64,000 nucleotides of DNA from Allodiplogaster sudhausi (taxonomy: Eukaryota > Nematoda > Chromadorea > Rhabditida > Diplogasteridae): the NCBI GenBank assembly GCA_945643635.1, contig CALZFC010000103.1, positions 1-64,000 of the forward strand, in the 5' to 3' direction. This document shows, piece by piece, positions 38,201 through 53,200 of this stretch. The notes beneath the pieces are model-generated. The model had not been told where the DNA came from and searched no databases. It worked only from the letters and a program-made list of their open reading frames with translations. The translations under genes were made by a program, and so were the position numbers. Within the stretch, counting starts at the first letter, position 1, and each line of letters starts with the position of its first letter.

Positions 38201-41200
38201 CTGCAGCAGAGCCTTTCCAAAATTTAGATTTAGGCCACACCTCTCGGTGAGCCAGACCGAATGTCTACCTCAAATTTGGAACCCGTAGTTTGACGACGAA
38301 GGAAAGTCATTCAGGCGGAAGGACCACTGCACCCTATACTCGAAGTATTTATCAATATAGAAGGATTTATTTCATGAATAAATTTATTTTAGAAATATTT
38401 AATTATCACACGAGATCAATTCTCATTTCTTGTGTAATTGTTGGCTCCGCCGCAGCAGAGCCTTTCCAAAATTTAGATTTAGGCCACACCTCTCGGTGAG
38501 CCAGACCGAATTGTACCTCAAATTTGGAACCCGTAGGTTGACGATGTGGGAAAGTCATTCAGGCGGAAGGACCACTGCACCCTACACTCGCTGTATTTAT
38601 CAATGTAGAAGGATTTATTTCATGAATAAATTTATTTTAGAAATATTTAATTATCACACGAGATCAATTCTCATTTCTTGTGTAATTGTTGGCTCCGCCG
38701 CAGCAGAGCCTTTCCAAAATTTAGATTTAGGCCACACCTCTCGGTGAGCCAGACCGAATGTGTACCTCAAATTTGGAACCCGTAGGTTGACGTTAGATGA
38801 AAGTCATTAAATCGGAAGGACCACTGCACCTGACACTGGCCGTATTGATCAATAAGGAAGGATTTATGTTATGGACAAATTTATTTTAGAATTATTTAAT
38901 TCTTACACGAAATCAATTCTCATTTCTTGTGTAATTGTTGGCTCCGCCGCAGCAGAGCCTTTCCAACATTTAGATTTAGGCCACACTTCTCGGTGAGCCA
39001 GACCGAATTGTACCTCAAATTTGGAACCCGCAGGTTAACGATGTGGGAAAGTCATTCAGGCGGAAGGACCACTGCACAATACACTCGCTGTATTTATCAA
39101 TGTAGAAGGATTTATTTCATTAATAAATTTATTTTAGAAATATTTAATTATCATACGAGATCAATTCTCATTTCTTGTGTAATTGTTGGCTCCGCTGCAG
39201 CAGAGCCTTTCCAAAATTTAGATTTAGGCCACACCTCTCGGTGAGCCAGACCGAATGTGTACCTCAAATTTGGAACCCGTACTTTGGCGACGTAGGAAAG
39301 TCATTCAGGCGGACGGACCACTGCACCCTATACTCGAAGTATTTATCAATGTAGAAGGTTTTTTTTCATGAATATATTTATTTTAGAAATATTTAATTAT
39401 CACACGAGATCAATTCTTATTTCTTGTGTAATTGTTGGATCCACCGCAGCAGTCTTTCCAAAATTTAGATTTAGGCCACACCTCTCGGTGAGCCAGACCG
39501 AATGTGTACCTCAAATTTGGAACCCGTAGGTTGGCGACGTAGGAAAGTCATTCAGGCGGAAGGACCACTGCACCCTATACTCGAAGTATTTATCAATGTA
39601 GAAGGATTTATTTCATGAATAAATTTATTTTAGAAATATTTAATTATCACACGAGATCAATTCTCATTTCTTGTGTAATTGTTGGCTCCGCTGCAGCAGA
39701 GCCTTTCCAAAATTTAGATTTAGGCCACACCTCTCGGTGAGCCAGACCGAATGTGTACCTCAAATTTGGAACCCGTAGGTTGACGTTAGATGAAAGTCAT
39801 TAAATCGGAAGGACCACTGCACCTGACACTGGCCGTATTGATCAATAAGGAAGGATTTATGTTATGGACAAATTTATTTTAGAATTATTTAATTCTTACA
39901 CGAAATCAATTCTCATTTCTTGTGTAATTGTTGGCTCCGCCGCAGCAGAGCCTTTCCAACATTTAGATTTAGGCCACACTTCTCGGTGAGCCAGACCGAA
40001 TTGTACCTCAAATTTGGAACCCGCAGGTTAACGATGTGGGAAAGTCATTCAGGCGGAAGGACCACTGCACAATACACTCGCTGTATTTATCAATGTAGAA
40101 GGATTTATTTCATTAATAAATTTATTTTAGAAATATTTAATTATCATACGAGATCAATTCTCATTTCTTGTGTAATTGTTGGCTCCGCTGCAGCAGAGCC
40201 TTTCCAAAATTTAGATTTAGGCCACACCTCTCGGTGAGCCAGACCGAATGTGTACCTCAAATTTGGAACCCGTACTTTGGCGACGTAGGAAAGTCATTCA
40301 GGCGGACGGACCACTGCACCCTATACTCGAAGTATTTATCAATGTAGAAGGTTTTTTTTCATGAATATATTTATTTTAGAAATATTTAATTATCACACGA
40401 TCAATTCTTATTTCTTGTGTAATTGTTGGATCCACCGCAGCAGTCTTTCCAAAATTTAGATTTAGGCCACACCTCTCGGTGAGCCAGACCGAATGTGTAC
40501 CTCAAATTTGGAACCCGTACTTTGGCGACGTAGGAAAGTCATTCAGGCGGACGGACCACTGCACCCTATACTCGAAGTATTTATCAATGTAGAAGGTTTT
40601 TTTTCATGAATATATTTATTTTAGAAATATTTAATTATCACACGAGATCAATTCTTATTTCTTGTGTAATTGTTGGATCCACCGCAGCAGTCTTTCCAAA
40701 ATTTAGATTTAGGCCACACCTCTCGGTGAGCCAGACCGAATGTGTACCTCAAATTTGGAACCCGTAGGTTGACGACGTAGGAAAGTCATTCAGGCGGAAG
40801 GACCACTGCACCCTATACTCGAAGTATTTATCAATGTAGAAGGATTTATTTCATGAATAAATTTATTTTAGAAATATTTAATTATCACACGAGATCAATT
40901 CTCATTTCTTGTGTAATTGTTGGCTCCGCTGCAGCAGTGCCTTTCTAAAATTTAGATTTAGGCCACACCTCTCGGTGAGCCAGACCGAATGTCTACCTCA
41001 AATTTGGAACCCGTAGGTTGACGTTAGATGAAAGTCATTAAATCGGACGGACCACTGCACCTGACACTGGCCGTATTCATCAATAAGAAGGATTTATGTT
41101 ATGGACAAATTTATTTTAGAATTATTTAATTCTTACACGAAATCAATTCTCATTTCTTGTGTAATTGTTGGCTCCGCCGCAGCAGAGCCTTTCCAACATT

Positions 41201-44200
41201 TAGATTTAGGCCACACTTCTCGGTGAGCCAGACCGAATGTGTACCTCAAATTTGGAACCCGTACTTTGGCGACGTAGGAAAGTCATTCAGGCGGACGGAC
41301 CACTGCACCCTATACTCGAAGTATTTATCAATGTAGAAGGTTTTTTTTCATGAATATATTTATTTTAGAAATATTTAATTATCACACGAGATCAATTCTC
41401 ATTTCTTGTGTAATTGTTGGCTCCACCGCAGCAGTCTTTCCAAAATTTAGATTTAGGCCACACCTCTCGGTGAGCCAGACCGAATGTGTACCTCAAATTT
41501 GGAACCCGTAGGTTGGCGACGTAGGAAAGTCATTCAGGCGGACGGACCACTGCACCCTATACTCGAAGTATTTATCAATGTAGAAGGTTTTTTTTCATGA
41601 ATATATTTATTTTAGAAATATTTAATTATCACACGAGATCAATTCTTATTTCTTGTGTAATTGTTGGATCCACCGCAGCAGTCTTTCCAAAATTTAGATT
41701 TAGGCCACACCTCTCGGTGAGCCAGACCGAATGTCTACCTCAAATTTGGAACCCGTAGGTTGGCGACGTAGGAAAGTCATTCAGGCGGAAGGACCACTGC
41801 ACCCTATACTCGAAGTATTTATCAATGTAGAAGGATTTATTTCATGAATAAATTTATTTTAGAAATATTTAATTATCACACGAGATCAATTCTCATTTCT
41901 TGTGTAATTGTTGGCTCCGCTGCAGCAGAGCCTTTCCAAAATTTAGATTTAGGCCACACCTCTCGGTGAGCCAGACCGAATGTCTACCTCAAATTTGGAA
42001 CCCGTAGTTTGACGACGAAGGAAAGTCATTCAGGCGGAAGGACCACTGCACCCTATACTCGAAGTATTTATCAATATAGAAGGATTTATTTCATGAATAA
42101 ATTTATTTTAGAAATATTTAATTATCACACGAGATCAATTCTCATTTCTTGTGTAATTGTTGGCTCCGCCGCAGCAGAGCCTTTCCAAAATTTAGATTTA
42201 GGCCACACTTCTCGGTGAGCCAGACCGAATGTGTACCTCAAATTTGGAACCCGCAGGTTAACGATGTGGGAAAGTCATTCAGGCGGAAGGACCACTGCAC
42301 CCTATACTCGAAGTATTTATCAATGTAGAAGGTTTTTTTTCATGAATATATTTATTTTAGAAATATTTAATTATCACACGAGATCAATTCTCATTTCTTG
42401 TGTAATTGTTGGATCCACCGCAGCAGTCTTTCCAAAATTTAGATTTAGGCCACACCTCTCGGTGAGCCAGACCGAATGTGTACCTCAAATTTGGAACCCG
42501 TAGGTTGGCGACGTAGGAAAGTCATTCAGGCGGAAGGACCACTGCACCCTATACTCGAAGTATTTATCAATGTAGAAGGATTTATTTCATGAATAAATTT
42601 ATTTTAGAAATATTTAATTATCACACGAGATCAATTCTCATTTCTTGTGTAATTGTTGGCTCCGCTGCAGCAGTGCCTTTCCAAAATTTAGATTTAGGCC
42701 ACACCTCTCGGTGAGCCAGACCGAATGTCTACCTCAAATTTGGAACCCGTAGGTTGACGTTAGATGAAAGTCATTAAATCGGAAGGACCACTGCACCTGA
42801 CACTGGCCGTATTTATCAATAAGAAGGATTTATGTTATGGACAAATTTATTTTAGAATTATTTAATTCTTACACGAAATCAATTCTCATTTCTTGTGTAA
42901 TTGTTGGCTCCGCCGCAGCAGAGCCTTTCCAACATTTAGATTTAGGCCACACTTCTCGGTGAGCCAGACCGAATTGTACCTCAAATTTGGAACCCGCAGG
43001 TTAACGATGTGGGAAAGTCATTCAGGCGGAAGGACCACTGCACAATACACTCGCTGTATTTATCAATGTAGAAGGATTTATTTCATTAATAAATTTATTT
43101 TAGAAATATTTAATTATCATACGAGATCAATTCTCATTTCTTGTGTAATTGTTGGCTCCGCTGCAGCAGAGCCTTTCCAAAATTTAGATTTAGGCCACAC
43201 CTCTCGGTGAGCCAGACCGAATGTGTACCTCAAATTTGGAACCCGTACTTTGGCGACGTAGGAAAGTCATTCAGGCGGACGGACCACTGCACCCTATACT
43301 CGAAGTATTTATCAATGTAGAAGGTTTTTTTTCATGAATATATTTATTTTAGAAATATTTAATTATCACACGAGATCAATTCTTATTTCTTGTGTAATTG
43401 TTGGATCCACCGCAGCAGTCTTTCCAAAATTTAGATTTAGGCCACACCTCTCGGTGAGCCAGACCGAATGTGTACCTCAAATTTGGAACCCGTAGGTTGG
43501 CGACGTAGGAAAGTCATTCAGGCGGAAGGACCACTGCACCCTATACTCGAAGTATTTATCAATGTAGAAGGATTTATTTCATGAATAAATTTATTTTAGA
43601 AATATTTAATTATCACACGAGATCAATTCTCATTTCTTGTGTAATTGTTGGCTCCGCTGCAGCAGAGCCTTTCCAAAATTTAGATTTAGGCCACACCTCT
43701 CGGTGAGCCAGACCGAATGTCTACCTCAAATTTGGAACCCGTAGTTTGACGACGAAGGAAAGTCATTCAGGCGGAAGGACCACTGCACCCTATACTCGAA
43801 GTATTTATCAATATAGAAGGATTTATTTCATGAATAAATTTATTTTAGAAATATTTAATTATCACACGAAATCAATTCTCATTTCTTGTGTAATTGTTGG
43901 CTCCGCCGCAGCAGAGCCTTTCCAACATTTAGATTTAGGCCACACTTCTCGGTGAGCCAGACCGAATTTTACCTCAAATTTGGAACCCGCAGGTTAACGA
44001 TGTGGGAAAGTCATTCAGGCGGAAGGACCACTGCACCCTATACTCGAAGTATTTATCAATGTAGAAGGATTTATTTCATGAATAAATTTATTTTAGAAAT
44101 ATTTAATTATCACACGAGATCAATTCTCATTTCTTGTGTAATTGTTGGCTCCGCTGCAGCAGAGCCTTTCCAAAATTTAGATTTAGGCCACACCTCTCGG

Positions 44201-47200
44201 TGAGCCAGACCGAATGTCTACCTCAAATTTGGAACCCGTAGTTTGACGACGAAGGAAAGTCATTCAGGCGGAAGGACCACTGCACCCTATACTCGAAGTA
44301 TTTATCAATGTAGAAGGATTTATTTCATGAATAAATTTATTTTAGAAATATTTAATTATCACACGAGATCAATTCTCATTTCTTGTGTAATTGTTGGCTC
44401 CGCCGCAGCAGAGCCTTTCCAAAATTTAGATTTAGGCCACACCTCTCGGTGAGCCAGACCGAATGTGTACCTCAAATTTGGAACCCGTACTTTGGCGACG
44501 TAGGAAAGTCATTCAGGCGGACGGACCACTGCACCCTATACTCGAAGTATTTATCAATGTAGAAGGTTTTTTTTCATGAATATATTTATTTTAGAAATAT
44601 TTAATTATCACACGAGATCAATTCTTATTTCTTGTGTAATTGTTGGATCCACCGCAGCAGTCTTTCCAAAATTTAGATTTAGGCCACACCTCTCGGTGAG
44701 CCAGACCGAATGTGTACCTCAAATTTGGAACCCGTAGGTTGGCGACGTAGGAAAGTCATTCAGGCGGAAGGACCACTGCACCCTATACTCGAAGTATTTA
44801 TCAATGTAGAAGGATTTATTTCATGAATAAATTTATTTTAGAAATATTTAATTATCACACGAGATCAATTCTCATTTCTTGTGTAATTGTTGGCTCCGCT
44901 GCAGCAGAGCCTTTCCAAAATTTAGATTTAGGCCACACCTCTCGGTGAGCCAGACCGAATGTCTACCTCAAATTTGGAACCCGTAGTTTGACGACGAAGG
45001 AAAGTCATTCAGGCGGAAGGACCACTGCACCCTATACTCGAAGTATTTATCAATGTAGAAGGATTTATTTCATGAATAAATTTATTTTAGAAATATTTAA
45101 TTATCACACGAGATCAATTCTCATTTCTTGTGTAATTGTTGGCTCCGCTGCAGCAGTGCCTTTCCAAAATTTAGATTTAGGCCACACCTCTCGGTGAGCC
45201 AGACCGAATGTCTACCTCAAATTTGGAACCCGTAGGTTGACGTTAGATGAAAGTCATTAAATCGGAAGGACCACTGCACCTACACTGGCCGTATTTATCA
45301 ATAAGAAGGATTTATGTTATGGACAAATTTATTTTAGAATTATTTAATTCTTACACGAAATCAATTCTCATTTCTTGTGTAATTGTTGGCTCCGCCGCAG
45401 CAGAGCCTTTCCAACATTTAGATTTAGGCCACACTTCTCGGTGAGCCAGACCGAATTGTACCTCAAATTTGGAACCCGCAGGTTAACGATGTGGGAAAGT
45501 CATTCAGGCGGAAGGACCACTGCACAATACACTCGCTGTATTTATCAATGTAGAAGGATTTATTTCATGAATAAATTTATTTTAGAAATATTTAATTATC
45601 ACACGAGATCAATTCTCATTTCTTGTGTAATTGTTGGCTCCGCTGCAGCAGAGCCTTTCCAAAATTTAGATTTAGGCCACACCTCTCGGTGAGCCAGACC
45701 GAATGTGTACCTCAAATTTGGAACCCGTACTTTGGCGACGTAGGAAAGTCATTCAGGCGGACGGACCACTGCACCCTATACTCGAAGTATTTATCAATGT
45801 AGAAGGTTTTTTTTCATGAATATATTTATTTTAGAAATATTTAATTATCACACGAGATCAATTCTTATTTCTTGTGTAATTGTTGGATCCACCGCAGCAG
45901 TCTTTCCAAAATTTAGATTTAGGCCACACCTCTCGGTGAGCCAGACCGAATGTGTACCTCAAATTTGGAACCCGTAGGTTGGCGACGTAGGAAAGTCATT
46001 CAGGCGGAAGGACCACTGCACCCTATACTCGAAGTATTTATCAATGTAGAAGGATTTATTTCATGAATAAATTTATTTTAGAAATATTTAATTATCACAC
46101 GAGATCAATTCTCATTTCTTGTGTAATTGTTGGCTCCGCCGCAGCAGAGCCTTTCCAAAATTTAGATTTAGGCCACACCTCTCGGTGAGCCAGACCGAAT
46201 GTGTACCTCAAATTTGGAACCCGTACTTTGGCGACGTAGGAAAGTCATTCAGGCGGACGGACCACTGCACCCTATACTCGAAGTATTTATCAATGTAGAA
46301 GGTTTTTTTTCATGAATATATTTATTTTAGAAATATTTAATTATCACACGAGATCAATTCTTATTTCTTGTGTAATTGTTGGATCCACCGCAGCAGTCTT
46401 TCCAAAATTTAGATTTAGGCCACACCTCTCGGTGAGCCAGACCGAATGTGTACCTCAAATTTGGAACCCGTAGGTTGGCGACGTAGGAAAGTCATTCAGG
46501 CGGAAGGACCACTGCACCCTATACTCGAAGTATTTATCAATGTAGAAGGATTTATTTCATGAATAAATTTATTTTAGAAATATTTAATTATCACACGAGA
46601 TCAATTCTCATTTCTTGTGTAATTGTTGGCTCCGCTGCAGCAGAGCCTTTCCAAAATTTAGATTTAGGCCACACCTCTCGGTGAGCCAGACCGAATGTCT
46701 ACCTCAAATTTGGAACCCGTAGTTTGACGACGAAGGAAAGTCATTCAGGCGGAAGGACCACTGCACCCTATACTCGAAGTATTTATCAATATAGAAGGAT
46801 TTATTTCATGAATAAATTTATTTTAGAAATATTTAATTATCACACGAGATCAATTCTCATTTCTTGTGTAATAGTTGGCTCCGCTGCAGCAGTGCCTTTC
46901 TAAAATTTAGATTTAGGCCACACCTCTCGGTGAGCCAGACCGAATGTCTACCTCAAATTTGGAACCCGTAGGTTGACGTTAGATGAAAGTCATTAAATCG
47001 GAAGGACCACTGCACCTGACACTGGCCGTATTGATCAATAAGGAAGGATTTATGTTATGGACAAATTTATTTTAGAATTATTTAATTCTTACACGAAATC
47101 AATTCTCATTTCTTGTGTAATTGTTGGCTCCGCCGCAGCAGAGCCTTTCCAACATTTAGATTTAGGCCACACTTCTCGGTGAGCCAGACCGAATTGTACC

Positions 47201-50200
47201 TCAAATTTGGAACCCGCAGGTTAACGATGTGGGAAAGTCATTCAGGCGGAAGGACCACTGCACAATACACTCGCTGTATTTATCAATGTAGAAGGATTTA
47301 TTTCATTAATAAATTTATTTTAGAAATATTTAATTATCATACGAGATCAATTCTCATTTCTTGTGTAATTGTTGGCTCCGCTGCAGCAGAGCCTTTCCAA
47401 AATTTAGATTTAGGCCACACCTCTCGGTGAGCCAGACCGAATGTGTACCTCAAATTTGGAACCCGTACTTTGGCGACGTAGGAAAGTCATTCAGGCGGAC
47501 GGACCACTGCACCCTATACTCGAAGTATTTATCAATGTAGAAGGTTTTTTTTCATGAATATATTTATTTTAGAAATATTTAATTATCACACGAGATCAAT
47601 TCTTATTTCTTGTGTAATTGTTGGATCCACCGCAGCAGTCTTTCCAAAATTTAGATTTAGGCCACACCTCTCGGTGAGCCAGACCGAATGTGTACCTCAA
47701 ATTTGGAACCCGTAGGTTGGCGACGTAGGAAAGTCATTCAGGCGGAAGGACCACTGCACCCTATACTCGAAGTATTTATCAATGTAGAAGGATTTATTTC
47801 ATGAATAAATTTATTTTAGAAATATTTAATTATCACACGAGATCAATTCTCATTTCTTGTGTAATTGTTGGCTCCGCCGCAGCAGAGCCTTTCCAAAATT
47901 TAGATTTAGGCCACACCTCTCGGTGAGCCAGACCGAATGTGTACCTCAAATTTGGAACCCGTACTTTGGCGACGTAGGAAAGTCATTCAGGCGGACGGAC
48001 CACTGCACCCTATACTCGAAGTATTTATCAATGTAGAAGGTTTTTTTTCATGAATATATTTATTTTAGAAATATTTAATTATCACACGAGATCAATTCTT
48101 ATTTCTTGTGTAATTGTTGGATCCACCGCAGCAGTCTTTCCAAAATTTAGATTTAGGCCACACCTCTCGGTGAGCCAGACCGAATGTCTACCTCAAATTT
48201 GGAACCCGTAGTTTGACGACGAAGGAAAGTCATTCAGGCGGAAGGACCACTGCACCCTATACTCGAAGTATTTATCAATATAGAAGGATTTATTTCATGA
48301 ATAAATTTATTTTAGAAATATTTAATTATCACACGAGATCAATTCTCATTTCTTGTGTAATTGTTGGCTCCGCTGCAGCAGTGCCTTTCCAAAATTTAGA
48401 TTTAGGCCACACCTCTCGGTGAGCCAGACCGAATGTCTACCTCAAATTTGGAACCCGTAGGTTGACGTTAGATGAAAGTCATTAAATCGGAAGGACCACT
48501 GCACCTGACACTGGCCGTATTTATCAATAAGGAAGGATTTATGTTATGGACAAATTTATTTTAGAATTATTTAATTCTTACACGAAATCAATTCTCATTT
48601 CTTGTGTAATTGTTGGCTCCGCCGCAGCAGAGCCTTTCCAACATTTAGATTTAGGCCACACTTCTCGGTGAGCCAGACCGAATTGTACCTCAAATTTGGA
48701 ACCCGCAGGTTAACGATGTGGGAAAGTCATTCAGGCGGAAGGACCACTGCACAATACACTCGCTGTATTTATCAATGTAGAAGGATTTATTTCATTAATA
48801 AATTTATTTTAGAAATATTTAATTATCATACGAGATCAATTCTCATTTCTTGTGTAATTGTTGGCTCCGCTGCAGCAGAGCCTTTCCAAAATTTAGATTT
48901 AGGCCACACCTCTCGGTGAGCCAGACCGAATGTGTACCTCAAATTTGGAACCCGTACTTTGGCGACGTAGGAAAGTCATTCAGGCGGACGGACCACTGCA
49001 CCCTATACTCGAAGTATTTATCAATGTAGAAGGTTTTTTTTCATGAATATATTTATTTTAGAAATATTTAATTATCACACGAGATCAATTCTTATTTCTT
49101 GTGTAATTGTTGGATCCACCGCAGCAGTCTTTCCAAAATTTAGATTTAGGCCACACCTCTCGGTGAGCCAGACCGAATGTGTACCTCAAATTTGGAACCC
49201 GTAGGTTGGCGACGTAGGAAAGTCATTCAGGCGGAAGGACCACTGCACCCTATACTCGAAGTATTTATCAATGTAGAAGGATTTATTTCATGAATAAATT
49301 TATTTTAGAAATATTTAATTATCACACGAGATCAATTCTCATTTCTTGTGTAATTGTTGGCTCCGCTGCAGCAGAGCCTTTCCAAAATTTAGATTTAGGC
49401 CACACCTCTCGGTGAGCCAGACCGAATGTCTACCTCAAATTTGGAACCCGTAGTTTGACGACGAAGGAAAGTCATTCAGGCGGAAGGACCACTGCACCCT
49501 ATACTCGAAGTATTTATCAATATAGAAGGATTTATTTCATGAATAAATTTATTTTAGAAATATTTAATTATCACACGAGATCAATTCTCATTTCTTGTGT
49601 AATAGTTGGCTCCGCTGCAGCAGTGCCTTTCTAAAATTTAGATTTAGGCCACACCTCTCGGTGAGCCAGACCGAATGTCTACCTCAAATTTGGAACCTGT
49701 AGGTTGACGTTAGATGAAAGTCATTAAATCGGAAGGACCACTGCACCTGACACTGGCCGTATTGATCAATAAGGAAGGATTTATGTTATGGACAAATTTA
49801 TTTTAGAATTATTTAATTCTTACACGAAATCAATTCTCATTTCTTGTGTAATTGTTGGCTCCGCCGCAGCAGAGCCTTTCCAACATTTAGATTTAGGCCA
49901 CACTTCTCGGTGAGCCAGACCGAATTGTACCTCAAATTTGGAACCCGCAGGTTAACGATGTGGGAAAGTCATTCAGGCGGAAGGACCACTGCACAATACA
50001 CTCGCTGTATTTATCAATGTAGAAGGATTTATTTCATTAATAAATTTATTTTAGAAATATTTAATTATCATACGAGATCAATTCTCATTTCTTGTGTAAT
50101 TGTTGGCTCCGCTGCAGCAGAGCCTTTCCAAAATTTAGATTTAGGCCACACCTCTCGGTGAGCCAGACCGAATGTGTACCTCAAATTTGGAACCCGTACT

Positions 50201-53200
50201 TTGGCGACGTAGGAAAGTCATTCAGGCGGACGGACCACTGCACCCTATACTCGAAGTATTTATCAATGTAGAAGGTTTTTTTCATGAATATATTTATTTT
50301 AGAAATATTTAATTATCACACGAGATCAATTCTTATTTCTTGTGTAATTGTTGGATCCACCGCAGCAGTCTTTCCAAAATTTAGATTTAGGCCACACCTC
50401 TCGGTGAGCCAGACCGAATGTGTACCTCAAATTTGGAACCCGTAGGTTGGCGACGTAGGAAAGTCATTCAGGCGGAAGGACCACTGCACCTTATACTCGA
50501 AGTATTTTTCAATGTAGAAGGATTTATTTCATGAATAAATTTATTTTAGAAATATTTAATTATCACACGAGATCAATTCTCATTTCTTGTGTAATTGTTG
50601 GCTCCGCTGCAGCAGAGCCTTTCCAAAATTTAGATTTAGGCCACACCTCTCGGTGAGCCAGACCGAATGTCTACCTCAAATTTGGAACCCGTAGTTTGAC
50701 GACGAAGGAAAGTCATTCAGGCGGAAGGACCACTGCACCCTATACTCGAAGTATTTATCAATATAGAAGGATTTATTTCATGAATAAATTTATTTTAGAA
50801 ATATTTAATTATCACACGAGATCAATTCTCATTTCTTGTGTAATAGTTGGCTCCGCTGCAGCAGTGCCTTTCTAAAATTTAGATTTAGGCCACACCTCTC
50901 GGTGAGCCAGACCGAATGTCTACCTCAAATTTGGAACCCGTAGGTTGACGTTAGATGAAAGTCATTAAATCGGAAGGACCACTGCACCTGACACTGGCCG
51001 TATTCATCAATAAGGAAGGATTTATGTTATGGACAAATTTATTTTAGAATTATTTAATTCTTACACGAAATCAATTCTCATTTCTTGTGTAATTGTTGGC
51101 TCCGCCGCAGCAGAGCCTTTCCAACATTTAGATTTAGGCCACACTTCTCGGTGAGCCAGACCGAATGTGTACCTCAAATTTGGAACCCGTACTTTGGCGA
51201 CGTAGGAAAGTCATTCAGGCGGACGGACCACTGCACCCTATACTCGAAGTATTTATCAATGTAGAAGGTTTTTTTTCATGAATATATTTATTTTAGAAAT
51301 ATTTAATTATCACACGAGATCAATTCTTATTTCTTGTGTAATTGTTGGATCCACCGCAGCAGTCTTTCCAAAATTTAGATTTAGGCCACACCTCTCGGTG
51401 AGCCAGACCGAATGTGTACCTCAAATTTGGAACCCGTAGGTTGGCGACGTAGGAAAGTCATTCAGGCGGACGGACCACTGCACCCTATACTCGAAGTATT
51501 TATCAATGTAGAAGGTTTTTTTCATGAATATATTTATTTTAGAAATATTTAATTATCACACGAGATCAATTCTTATTTCTTGTGTAATTGTTGGATCCAC
51601 CGCAGCAGTCTTTCCAAAATTTAGATTTAGGCCCCACCTCTCGGTGAGCCAGACCGAATGTCTACCTCAAATTTGGAACCCGTAGGTTGGCGACGTAGGA
51701 AAGTCATTCAGGCGGAAGGACCACTGCACCCTATACTCGAAGTATTTATCAATGTAGAAGGATTTATTTCATGAATAAATTTATTTTAGAAATATTTAAT
51801 TATCACACGAGATCAATTCTCATTTCTTGTGTAATTGTTGGCTCCGCTGCAGCAGAGCCTTTCCAAAATTTAGATTTAGGCCACACCTCTCGGTGAGCCA
51901 GACCGAATGTCTACCTCAAATTTGGAACCCGTAGTTTGACGACGAAGGAAAGTCATTCAGGCGGAAGGACCACTGCACCCTATACTCGAAGTATTTATCA
52001 ATATAGAAGGATTTATTTCATGAATAAATTTATTTTAGAAATATTTAATTATCACACGAGATCAATTCTCATTTCTTGTGTAATAGTTGGCTCCGCTGCA
52101 GCAGTGCCTTTCTAAAATTTAGATTTAGGCCACACCTCTCGGTGAGCCAGACCGAATGTCTACCTCAAATTTGGAACCTGTAGGTTGACGTTAGATGAAA
52201 GTCATTAAATCGGAAGGACCACTGCACCTGACACTGGCCGTATTAATCAATAAGGAAGGATTTATGTTATGGACAAATTTATTTTAGAATTATTTAATTC
52301 TTACACGAAATCAATTCTCATTTCTTGTGTAATTGTTGGCTCCGCCGCAGCAGAGCCTTTCCAACATTTAGATTTAGGCCACACTTCTCGGTGAGCCAGA
52401 CCGAATTGTACCTCAAATTTGGAACCCGCAGGTTAACGATGTGGGAAAGTCATTCAGGCGGAAGGACCACTGCACAATACACTCGCTGTATTTATCAATG
52501 TAGAAGGATTTATTTCATTAATAAATTTATTTTAGAAATATTTAATTATCATACGAGATCAATTCTCATTTCTTGTGTAATTGTTGGCTCCGCTGCAGCA
52601 GAGCCTTTCCAAAATTTAGATTTAGGCCACACCTCTCGGTGAGCCAGACCGAATGTGTACCTCAAATTTGGAACCCGTACTTTGGCGACGTAGGAAAGTC
52701 ATTCAGGCGGACGGACCACTGCACCCTATACTCGAAGTATTTATCAATGTAGAAGGTTTTTTTCATGAATATATTTATTTTAGAAATATTTAATTATCAC
52801 ACGAGATCAATTCTTATTTCTTGTGTAATTGTTGGATCCACCGCAGCAGTCTTTCCAAAATTTAGATTTAGGCCACACCTCTCGGTGAGCCAGACCGAAT
52901 GTGTACCTCAAATTTGGAACCCGTAGGTTGGCGACGTAGGAAAGTCATTCAGGCGGAAGGACCACTGCACCTTATACTCGAAGTATTTTTCAATGTAGAA
53001 GGATTTATTTCATGAATAAATTTATTTTAGAAATATTTAATTATCACACGAGATCAATTCTCATTTCTTGTGTAATTGTTGGCTCCGCTGCAGCAGAGCC
53101 TTTCCAAAATTTAGATTTAGGCCACACCTCTCGGTGAGCCAGACCGAATGTCTACCTCAAATTTGGAACCCGTAGTTTGACGACGAAGGAAAGTCATTCA